Shown piece by piece: positions 1 to 5,094 of a stretch of DNA of 5,094 nt. Source of the stretch: Actinomycetota bacterium (GTDB lineage Bacteria > Actinomycetota > Acidimicrobiia > IMCC26256 > PALSA-610); assembly GCA_030839005.1 (NCBI GenBank), contig JAUZEM010000549.1:1-5094 (forward strand), given 5' to 3'. Numbering within the stretch: the first letter of the stretch is position 1; every line of letters starts with the position of its first letter. The translations under genes were made by a program, and so were the position numbers. Below the pieces are notes generated by a model, which ran no database searches, was not told where the DNA came from, and saw only the letters and a list, made by a program, of their open reading frames with translations.

Positions 1-411
1 GCCGAGGAAGCACTGGCCGACCCCGACCCCGCGCGTGCCTTCGAGCGATTCGTCGTCGGGCTGCCCGATTTCCAGACCCGTCATCGCGCCCTCGCAGATC
101 AGATGGCGAGCGTGAACATGCATGCACCGGCCGCGTCACCGCGCGAGAAGCTGTTGCGCGCGGTATCCGCGCTGGTCGCTCGGGCTCAGGCCGCAGGCGC
201 GATCCGCGGCGACATCGGACCGGGCGACGTCTCGATGCTGTTCTCGGGCGTGGCGCACGCGACCGCCGTTGCGGGCGAGCGCCCGCCTCTCCTACGGGAA
301 CGGTTCGTACGGATCATCCTCGACGGCTTGCGGGCCGAGGGCGCCACGACGCTTCCGGGCCGCCCGCTCGACTTCGCACAGCTCCGTCGGATGAAGCAAC
401 GCGTGAAGTGA
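1..411 (+). CDS. TetR-family transcriptional regulator, C-terminal part (5' end outside window)
   Basis: The reading frame is open from the first base and encodes 136 residues before TGA at 409-411. There is no helix-turn-helix in what is visible, so the N-terminal DNA-binding domain must lie upstream. The visible part looks like the all-helical ligand-binding and dimerisation domain of TetR regulators, near the SbtR-like C-terminal type. The pattern LLRAVSALVARAQAAGAIRG (about residues 53-72 of the visible part), followed by a DIGPGDVSMLF helix and a final RFVRIILDGLRA helix, is characteristic. The tail ends in a basic stretch (RRMKQRVK). An internal ATG at 103 would only start a headless fragment and is not the gene start. 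The stop overlaps the exporter start by four bases, so the likely role is a ligand-responsive repressor of its own efflux operon. The ligand cannot be predicted, and the operator and promoter are outside the window. Confidence 0.85.
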   Translation, partial: AEEALADPDPARAFERFVVGLPDFQTRHRALADQMASVNMHAPAASPREKLLRAVSALVARAQAAGAIRGDIGPGDVSMLFSGVAHATAVAGERPPLLRERFVRIILDGLRAEGATTLPGRPLDFAQLRRMKQRVK

Positions 412-2123
412 TCGTCGAAGAGACGCATGTGAATGAAGCCGAGCACCTCGATCCCCGGCGCTGGGTCGCGCTCCTCGTCGTTCTCATGGCCGCGTTCATC
501 GTGGTTCTCGACAACACGGTGCTCAATGTCGCGATCCCGACGATCCGCGCCGAATTCCACACGACCCTTCCTTCGCTCCTGTGGGTGGTCACGGGCTACG
601 CGCTGACGTTTGCCACGCTGCTCGTCATCGGCGGCCGGCTCGGCGACATCTACGGGCATCGTCGCATCTTCGTCATCGGCGCCGCGCTCTTCGGTGTGGG
701 GTCGCTGGTCGCATCGATCTCGACATCGGTGGGCCAGCTCGTCATCGGTGAGGCGATCATCGAAGGTATCGGTGCGTCGCTCATGTTGCCATCGACGCTC
801 GCGATCCTGTCGACCACCTTCCGGGGCCGCGAACGGGCCACTGCGTTCGCGGCCTGGGGCGCCACGGCAGGCGTGGCCGCCGCGTTCGGGCCGGTTGTCG
901 GCGGCTTCCTGACATCGAACTATTCCTGGCGTTGGTCGTTTCGGATCAACGTGATCATCGCTCCCTTGGCGATCATCGGTGCACTGTTGTTCATGAAGCG
1001 CGGCGAGCGGGCCGAGCGACGTATTCCGCTCGACGCGCTCGGCGCGGCGTTCATCGCCGTCGGCATGTTCTTGTTGGTCTTCGCGCTCAGCGAGGGCAGC
1101 ACATACGGCTGGTGGGCGCCGGTGAAGGAGTTCTCGATCGCGGGGCACGGTGTGTGGCCGGTCTCGAGACCGATCTCGATCATGCCCGTCGTTCTCGCGG
1201 CCGCGGTCGGCATCCTGATCGCCTTCTACTTTGCCGAGCGCGCCAAGGAACGGCGGGACGCGCACCCGCTGTTCCCGTTCGCGCACCTTCGGATCAAGAC
1301 GTATCGCTACGGCCTGCTCACCGGCCTCGTGCTCGCGATGGGTCAGTTCGGGCTCAGCTTCGTCCTGCCGGTGTTCCTGCAGGGTGCGCGACTCCTGACT
1401 CCACAGCAGAACGGGTGGTGGCAGTTCCCTACCGGCGTGTTCATCATCGTCGGCGCGCAGATCGGGGGCCGGCTCATCCGTGCAGTGGGTACGACGGTCG
1501 TCGTTCGGCTCGGGCTGTTCTCGTACGTCGCCGGGTTGCTTCTCATCTTCCACGCCGTGTCACTCGAGATCACCGTGTGGCGCCTCCTGCCGGGTCTCGC
1601 GTTCTACGGGATCGGCATCGGATTCGCCGGCGCGCAGCTCACCAACGTCGTGATGTCGGAGGTTCCGGCGTCGAGCTCCGGGGTCGCGAGCGGAGCCAAC
1701 ACGACGGTCCGTCAGGTCGGCGCCGCGTTGGGTGTCGCCATGATCGGCTCTCTGCTCAGCGTGCAGATCCTGAATCACTCGGTCAGCCGCATCCGCGCCG
1801 CCGCGCTTCCCGTCGCGGTGAAGGCCCAGGCGTTGGCGGGCGTGCATGCGCAGGGCGCCTTCTACAAACCGCCGGCTTCGACGAGCCGGCACGACACGGC
1901 CATCCTTCAGCACGCGTTGCGGACGAGCGTTGCCGGTGGAACTCGCGTCGCGCTCGTCTTCGCGGCGCTGGTCGTCGCGGTCGGCGCGCTGCTTTCCTTC
2001 CTCATACCGCGTGTTGTCGCCCCGCCGGCGCCGACCGCCGATCCGCTGGAACCCCTCGAGCCGCTCGATGTCGACCCGGGCCTCGTCAACGGCCGGATTG
2101 CGGATCCGGCCATCTCGGTCTGA
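408..2123 (+). CDS. MFS drug-efflux transporter, DHA2 (14-helix, EmrB/QacA-type) family
   Basis: Encodes 571 residues, a normal length for 14-helix proton-coupled exporters of the cytoplasmic membrane. Visible signatures are motif D1 in helix 1 (DNTVLNVAIPTI, residues 35-46), motif A in loop 2-3 (GGRLGDIYGHRR, 75-86), motif C in helix 5 (GPVVGG, 161-166) and the late SGVASGANTTVRQVG block (about 424-438). The last helix lies near 512-534 and is followed by a polar, Pro/Glu-rich cytoplasmic tail of 37 residues containing LEPLEPLD. Motif B is unusual: the Arg expected four residues before Gly120 is Ala116, in the sequence GEAIIEGIGAS. The GTG at 408 shares GTGA with the preceding TetR stop, which implies translational coupling. 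GTG at 429 is an alternative start with a purine-rich GAAGAG (417-422) six bases upstream; it would remove seven residues. The substrate is unknown; dyes, antibiotics or a self-made compound are all possible. Confidence 0.93.
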   Translation: MIVEETHVNEAEHLDPRRWVALLVVLMAAFIVVLDNTVLNVAIPTIRAEFHTTLPSLLWVVTGYALTFATLLVIGGRLGDIYGHRRIFVIGAALFGVGSLVASISTSVGQLVIGEAIIEGIGASLMLPSTLAILSTTFRGRERATAFAAWGATAGVAAAFGPVVGGFLTSNYSWRWSFRINVIIAPLAIIGALLFMKRGERAERRIPLDALGAAFIAVGMFLLVFALSEGSTYGWWAPVKEFSIAGHGVWPVSRPISIMPVVLAAAVGILIAFYFAERAKERRDAHPLFPFAHLRIKTYRYGLLTGLVLAMGQFGLSFVLPVFLQGARLLTPQQNGWWQFPTGVFIIVGAQIGGRLIRAVGTTVVVRLGLFSYVAGLLLIFHAVSLEITVWRLLPGLAFYGIGIGFAGAQLTNVVMSEVPASSSGVASGANTTVRQVGAALGVAMIGSLLSVQILNHSVSRIRAAALPVAVKAQALAGVHAQGAFYKPPASTSRHDTAILQHALRTSVAGGTRVALVFAALVVAVGALLSFLIPRVVAPPAPTADPLEPLEPLDVDPGLVNGRIADPAISV

Positions 2124-2149
2124 CCCCGTAACCCACGCTTCGGTCAGAC
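2118..2149. repeat. 8-bp perfect inverted repeat across the exporter stop codon
   Basis: GTCTGACC (2118-2125) is the exact reverse complement of GGTCAGAC (2142-2149), with a 16-base spacer. The left arm contains the exporter's TGA (2121-2123). No run of T follows the right arm, so it is not a typical intrinsic terminator. It could be a weak stem-loop at the 3' end of the efflux transcript, or an operator-like dyad upstream of the cyclic-di-GMP gene, whose start is 43 bases further on. The repeat is seen directly; any function is inference. Confidence 0.4.
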
Positions 2150-2192
2150 AGCGGCTCAAGCAGGTTCGGAACGCCGACGATGAAGCCGATTA

Positions 2193-4892
2193 GTGCTGTC
2201 TATGGCGAATCACCCGGCCGGCGACCCGTCGGCGCGACCATCGGACGAGTTCGTCCCCGAGGTCGACCGATCGCCGCGCGCCCGGATGAAGAAGGCGGGC
2301 CCGTTCGCGAGTGCCTTGGTGGCGCCGGCCTTGATCGCGGTCGCGCCGCTGAGCGATTCGGCCCGACGGCTCCTGTACCTCGGCGCGTTGGCGCTGGTCT
2401 GGTCGTTCATCGTGACGGCGGTGGTGCGCCGGCGCGCTCCGCGCCGGTGGACGGGCATAGCCGTCGGTACCGGCCTGGCGGTTCTCGGTGAGGCGGCGCG
2501 CACGCTGTTCGTGACCTCGGGTCACGTGGCGTTCATGCGCGGCGCCGACGCGCTTCGGATCGCCGCGTATCTCGTTCTCGTCCTCGGCTTCCGCGCCATC
2601 GTCCGAGACGCGGATCCGGACGACGAGCGCGCGTCGGTCCTCGACGGAGCCATCGCCGGCTGCGCGCTGTTCGCCGCCTGTTGGCCGACGTTGGCCTACC
2701 CCGCCGCAATAGCTCACGCGGCCGAGGCATCGGGCGGCTTGCTCGGCACCGCCCGACCGTTGCTCGCGATCGTCGTCTGCGCGGTCGGCGTGCGACTCCT
2801 GTTCCGCCACGAAGTCGCGTCGAGGCTCCTGTTCTTCGGAGTCGTCCCGCTCGCAGCCGCTGATCTCTTCGAGAGTGCCGGTCTCACGCACTCGACCGGA
2901 ACGGGGCGGGGTTTTTCGCAGGTCAGCGCGCTGTTCGCGTTGTCGATCATCGCGATCGCGGCGCGCCGGATGACGACGGGCCAGGCGCCGCGCGTCGATA
3001 TCGATCCGGCCAACCGGGTCCGCGTGCTCTGCATCGTCACCTCGGTGGCGTTGTGCTCGGCGATCCCCCTCGCGGACGCCTGGTCGTCGGGCCGCCGCGA
3101 CCTTTCGACGCTCCTCCCCGGCGCATGCGTGATCGTCATGATCGTGCTGGTCGCGTTCAGGCTGTGGAATCTTGCCGCGGGCGCACGGGCGGCCGGCGTC
3201 CGCCACGGTCTGCGCCGCCTCGGCGCGCTGGTGCAGGTGCTGAACGACGCGATCTTCGTCGTCGATCGCGCGGGCATGATCTCGTACGCGAGTCCACGAG
3301 CCGGCGCGATCCTCTGCCGCGACTCCGAGGAGCTGATCGGCCGGCGATTCGACGACTCTCTGGGCCTCGATGAATCGGATCGCGTCGCCCGCCAGGTCCG
3401 CGCAGCTGTCTCGCTGCCGCTCGGAGCGCGCGAAGAGCTCGTGGGGATCTTCCTCAACGGCGAAGGTCAGCCGCGCGACTTCGATATGAGCATCGTGAAC
3501 ATGATCGGCGACAAGGACGTCGCCGGCCTGGTTGTCACCATGCGCGATGTCACAGTGAAACGCGAGCTTTCTCGACAGCTCGAGGAGCGCGTGTTCCGCG
3601 ACGACCTCACCAAGCTGGCGAATCGATCGCTCTTCATGGACCGCCTCGACCAGGCGCGCCTACGAAGCCGCCGTACCGGCGCGGGTATCGCCGTGATGTT
3701 CGTCGACCTCGACGACTTCAAAGCGGTCAACGACGGTCTCGGTCACGCCGCGGGCGACACGCTGTTGTGCTCGGTGTCCGGGCGGCTCAGCGAATGCCTC
3801 CGGCCGAGCGACACGATCGCACGTCTCGGCGGAGACGAGTTCGCAGTCTTGCTCGACGGCGTAGCCGACGTCGCCGAGGTGATGAACGTCGGGGAGCGGT
3901 TGCTCGAGGCGCTTCAGCTCCCGGTCGAGATCGGCGAGCAGTCGGTGACCGTGCCCGCGAGCATCGGCATTGCGATCGCGGAGCAGGGCTATGCCCACAG
4001 CAACCTGATGCGCGACGCCGACACCGCGTTGTACCGGGCGAAGGAGCAGGGCAAGAACCGCATTGCCGTCTTCGACGCGTCGATGGGTTGGGAGGCGTAC
4101 TCGCGGCTGCGACTTCGCACGCAACTTGCATCGGCGGTCGAGAACAACGAGCTGCGCCTCTTGTTCCAACCGATCATCTCCCTCGGCTCGAGTGAGATCG
4201 TCGGCGTCGAGGCGCTGATTCGCTGGGAGCACCCGACGCTCGGCACGCTCTCGCCGTCCGAGTTCGTCCCGATCGCCGAAGAGAGCGCGCTCATCACCGT
4301 CATCGGCCGATGGGTATTGCAGGAGGCCTGCGTACAGGCGGCGGTGTGGAACCAGGGCGACCGCAGTCTGTACGTGAGCGTGAACGTCTCCGCCCGACAA
4401 CTCCGCGAGCCCGGTTTCGCGGCCGAGATCGCGTCGGCGCTTGCGTCGTCGGGTCTCGAACCCGGCCAGCTCATGCTGGAGCTCACCGAATCGGTGCTGA
4501 ACGACGAGGTCGCGGGTGAGAACCTCGTCGACAACATCGCGCCGCTCGGCGTCGGAATCGCGATCGACGATTTCGGCACCGGATACTCGTCGCTTGCCTA
4601 CCTGCAACGGTTCCCCGTGAATGTCGTGAAGATCGACCGCAGCTTCGTCTCCCGGCTGAACGAGGACGGGATGCGCGCGGTGGTGAAGAGCATGGCGGCC
4701 ATCTCGACGGTCATGGGCTACTCGAGCATCGCCGAAGGCGTGGAGACGCTCGAGGAAGCGGCCGATCTCGTCGGCTTCGACTACGGGTTCGCGCAAGGGT
4801 TCCTGTACAGCCATCCCGTGGGCGCGGCCGAGATCAATGCCCTGCTCGACGTGGACGGTCCGATAACGCCCGCCGTCGTCTCGTTGAAGTAG
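2193..4892 (+). CDS. Membrane-anchored PAS-GGDEF-EAL protein (cyclic-di-GMP synthase/phosphodiesterase)
   Basis: Encodes 899 residues. A polar N-terminus (1-35) precedes about ten hydrophobic segments between residues 36 and 326. A PAS domain (about 342-455) and short helical linker lead to GGDEF (about 465-625) and EAL (about 640-885). The GGDEF domain has DDLTKLANR (470-478), metal-binding DLDDFK (505-510), ND (513-514), intact GGDEF (546-550) and the product-inhibition RxxD as RPSD (537-540). The EAL domain has EALIRW (673-678), N731, ELTES (763-767), IDDFGTGYSSL (791-801), K813, AEGVET (847-852) and Q868, matching the metal and catalytic residues of active phosphodiesterases. Both activities are therefore possible, with the PAS and membrane parts as likely sensors. 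The start is uncertain: GTG 2193 has a weak GAAG seven bases upstream, while ATG 2202 has no Shine-Dalgarno and might be leaderless. An in-frame stop at 2181 bounds the frame. The gap of 69 bp after the exporter suggests either read-through or a separate promoter. Confidence 0.93.
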   Translation: MLSMANHPAGDPSARPSDEFVPEVDRSPRARMKKAGPFASALVAPALIAVAPLSDSARRLLYLGALALVWSFIVTAVVRRRAPRRWTGIAVGTGLAVLGEAARTLFVTSGHVAFMRGADALRIAAYLVLVLGFRAIVRDADPDDERASVLDGAIAGCALFAACWPTLAYPAAIAHAAEASGGLLGTARPLLAIVVCAVGVRLLFRHEVASRLLFFGVVPLAAADLFESAGLTHSTGTGRGFSQVSALFALSIIAIAARRMTTGQAPRVDIDPANRVRVLCIVTSVALCSAIPLADAWSSGRRDLSTLLPGACVIVMIVLVAFRLWNLAAGARAAGVRHGLRRLGALVQVLNDAIFVVDRAGMISYASPRAGAILCRDSEELIGRRFDDSLGLDESDRVARQVRAAVSLPLGAREELVGIFLNGEGQPRDFDMSIVNMIGDKDVAGLVVTMRDVTVKRELSRQLEERVFRDDLTKLANRSLFMDRLDQARLRSRRTGAGIAVMFVDLDDFKAVNDGLGHAAGDTLLCSVSGRLSECLRPSDTIARLGGDEFAVLLDGVADVAEVMNVGERLLEALQLPVEIGEQSVTVPASIGIAIAEQGYAHSNLMRDADTALYRAKEQGKNRIAVFDASMGWEAYSRLRLRTQLASAVENNELRLLFQPIISLGSSEIVGVEALIRWEHPTLGTLSPSEFVPIAEESALITVIGRWVLQEACVQAAVWNQGDRSLYVSVNVSARQLREPGFAAEIASALASSGLEPGQLMLELTESVLNDEVAGENLVDNIAPLGVGIAIDDFGTGYSSLAYLQRFPVNVVKIDRSFVSRLNEDGMRAVVKSMAAISTVMGYSSIAEGVETLEEAADLVGFDYGFAQGFLYSHPVGAAEINALLDVDGPITPAVVSLK

Positions 4893-4926
4893 GCACCCGG
4901 CTGCGATGTATATGTCTCGATAACGC

Positions 4927-4974
4927 GTGCTAGCGCGGGTGCTAGCGCGGGTGCTAGCGCGGGTGCTAGTGCGC
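4927..4974. repeat. Four tandem 12-bp repeats, unit GTGCTAGCGCGG
   Basis: Copies at 4927-4938, 4939-4950 and 4951-4962 are identical. The fourth (4963-4974) reads GTGCTAGTGCGC, differing at unit positions 8 and 12. Each of the first three holds the palindrome GCTAGC. Because the core is self-complementary, neighbouring copies can fold together: 4927-4934 can pair with 4941-4948 around a six-base loop, and 4951-4958 with 4965-4972, using G-U pairs in RNA. The array starts 34 bp after the stop of the GGDEF-EAL gene and ends where an insertion-sequence-like end begins. It may be a slippage-generated minisatellite, a terminator-like structure without a T run, or a protein-binding array. Confidence 0.9.
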
Positions 4975-5026
4975 TGTCGCGGCTGTTCGCTGACGGTTGA
5001 TGTCGCGGGGCATCGCTGACACTTCT
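4975..5026. repeat. Tandem pair of imperfect 26-bp direct repeats
   Basis: Copy one (4975-5000) and copy two (5001-5026) agree at 18 of 26 positions. The agreement is concentrated in two blocks: TGTCGCGG (4975-4982 and 5001-5008) and CGCTGAC (4988-4994 and 5014-5020). Two conserved blocks with a variable spacer and a period of about 2.5 helical turns look like paired protein-binding sites, such as transposase sites at an element end. A pair of regulator sites in a promoter is the alternative. Confidence 0.65.
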
Positions 5027-5031
5027 CGGTT

Positions 5032-5057
5032 GGCTGTGAACGATTGGGTTCATGGCC
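5032..5057 (+). promoter_or_regulatory. RNA hairpin covering a possible ATG just before the ribosome-binding site
   Basis: GGCTGTGAAC (5032-5041) can pair with GTTCATGGCC (5048-5057) around the six-base loop GATTGG. This gives ten base pairs, eight Watson-Crick and two G-U. The 3' arm contains ATG 5052-5054, and the Shine-Dalgarno GGGAAGG begins one base after the stem; U5030 and U5031 could extend the stem by wobble into it. Such leader hairpins are known in some insertion sequences, where they block translation of transcripts reading in from outside. That role here is inference. Confidence 0.45.
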
Positions 5058-5064
5058 GGGAAGG
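5058..5064 (+). promoter_or_regulatory. Strong Shine-Dalgarno (GGGAAGG) deciding start ATG 5073
   Basis: GGGAAGG lies eight bases upstream of ATG 5073. It is the best ribosome-binding site in the window and is much stronger than anything before ATG 5052, which is in the same frame. It therefore favours 5073 as the true start of the last ORF. Confidence 0.6.
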
Positions 5065-5072
5065 TGCTCGCG

Positions 5073-5094
5073 ATGGACGTGAAGATGTTGGTGG
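5073..5094 (+). CDS. Start of an unidentified ORF, possibly a transposase (truncated by window end)
   Basis: Only seven codons are visible from ATG 5073 (MDVKMLV) before the window ends. An in-frame ATG at 5052 would add MAGKVLA, but it lies in a hairpin and lacks a ribosome-binding site, whereas 5073 has GGGAAGG at good spacing. From memory, IS481-family transposases of actinobacteria often start with a short MDV-type segment before the first helix-turn-helix. Together with the repeated terminal motifs upstream, this makes a transposase the leading guess. The visible peptide is far too short to prove it, and a host gene downstream of a regulated promoter remains possible. Confidence 0.4.

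Larger units (their letters stand above)
4975..5094 (+). mobile_element. Possible left end of an insertion sequence (IS481-like), running off the window
   Basis: After the 12-bp array the sequence changes character. It begins with TGT and contains two adjacent imperfect 26-bp repeats, then a hairpin, a strong ribosome-binding site and a start codon whose ORF continues past the window. Terminal sequences with repeated transposase-binding motifs ahead of a short leader are common in insertion sequences. The TGTCGCGG/CGCTGAC motifs and the start MDVKMLV resemble, from memory, actinobacterial IS481-family elements. The exact outer end is uncertain: 4970, 4971 or 4975 are all possible. The right end, the transposase body and any target duplication are outside the window, so an ordinary intergenic region before a host gene is not excluded. 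Confidence 0.4.

Noticed and set aside
1159..1172. 14-bp perfect palindrome CGGTCTCGAGACCG within the exporter
   Set aside because: It lies within clear coding sequence. One such palindrome is not surprising by chance in about 5 kb of GC-rich DNA.
186..1553. 455-codon open frame on the minus strand opposite the exporter
   Set aside because: Composition is an Arg/Asp/Glu/His-rich string with no domain pattern, as expected when the complement of a GC-rich coding frame stays open by chance. The plus-strand exporter is unmistakable.
1871..1890. 7-bp stem GCCGGCT/AGCCGGC in the exporter
   Set aside because: It is inside coding sequence and of a size expected by chance at this GC content.
932..2131. 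399-codon plus-strand frame inside the exporter, shifted by one frame
   Set aside because: Its Arg-rich, low-complexity product is a GC-rich shadow. The overlapping DHA2 frame carries all the conserved motifs.
2427..2449. Strong hairpin (CCGGCGCG/CGCGCCGG, 3-base loop) early in the GGDEF-EAL gene
   Set aside because: It encodes the basic VRRRAPRRW loop after a membrane helix. Such hairpins arise readily from Arg codons in GC-rich genes, and there is no sign of function.
3660..4814. 384-codon minus-strand frame opposite GGDEF-EAL
   Set aside because: It mirrors the codon structure of a clear gene and has no recognisable fold. The same applies to the frames at 2190-3206 and 1560-2159.
4884..4914. 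Possible promoter TTGAAG ... TATATG after the GGDEF-EAL gene
   Set aside because: The spacer is 19 bp and both hexamers match only 4 of 6 consensus bases. This is too weak to annotate.
4927..4974. CRISPR array or iteron-type replication origin
   Set aside because: The repeats are contiguous, with no spacers, and are too short for CRISPR. No replication-initiator gene or AT-rich region is present to support an origin.
4781..5053. Minus-strand frame with repeated Leu-Ala-Pro-Ala
   Set aside because: The repeat comes only from translating the 12-bp DNA array, and half of the frame is antisense to the EAL domain. No ribosome-binding site or family pattern was seen.

Overview
The window is GC-rich, with third codon positions almost all G or C, and all four readable genes lie on the plus strand. 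GTG starts, weak Shine-Dalgarno sequences and protein families that look actinobacterial suggest a high-GC Actinomycetota chromosome. The genus cannot be read from the sequence.

Layout. (1) Positions 1-411 hold the 3' end of a TetR-family regulator; its DNA-binding half lies before the window. (2) Positions 408-2123 hold a 14-helix DHA2-type MFS exporter (EmrB/QacA group) whose GTG start overlaps the regulator's TGA stop, so the two form one regulator-efflux unit. (3) A 69-bp gap (2124-2192) contains an 8-bp inverted repeat that straddles the exporter stop. (4) Positions 2193-4892 hold an 899-residue membrane-anchored cyclic-di-GMP enzyme: about ten N-terminal helices, then PAS, GGDEF and EAL domains. 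Both catalytic domains keep their key residues and the GGDEF domain keeps its RxxD inhibitory site. (5) Positions 4893-5094 are accessory in character: four 12-bp tandem repeats with GCTAGC cores, a tandem pair of 26-bp imperfect repeats, a hairpin over a possible start codon, a strong ribosome-binding site and the first codons of an ORF running off the window. This resembles the left end of an insertion sequence, perhaps IS481-like.

How they work together. The TetR protein probably controls its own operon with the exporter in response to a small molecule. The cyclic-di-GMP gene is on the same strand but separated by a gap, and nothing directly ties it to efflux. The most unusual structure is the right-hand end, where tandem CTAG-centred repeats run straight into the putative element end. 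The genes themselves belong to known families, and I see no clearly new multi-gene system.
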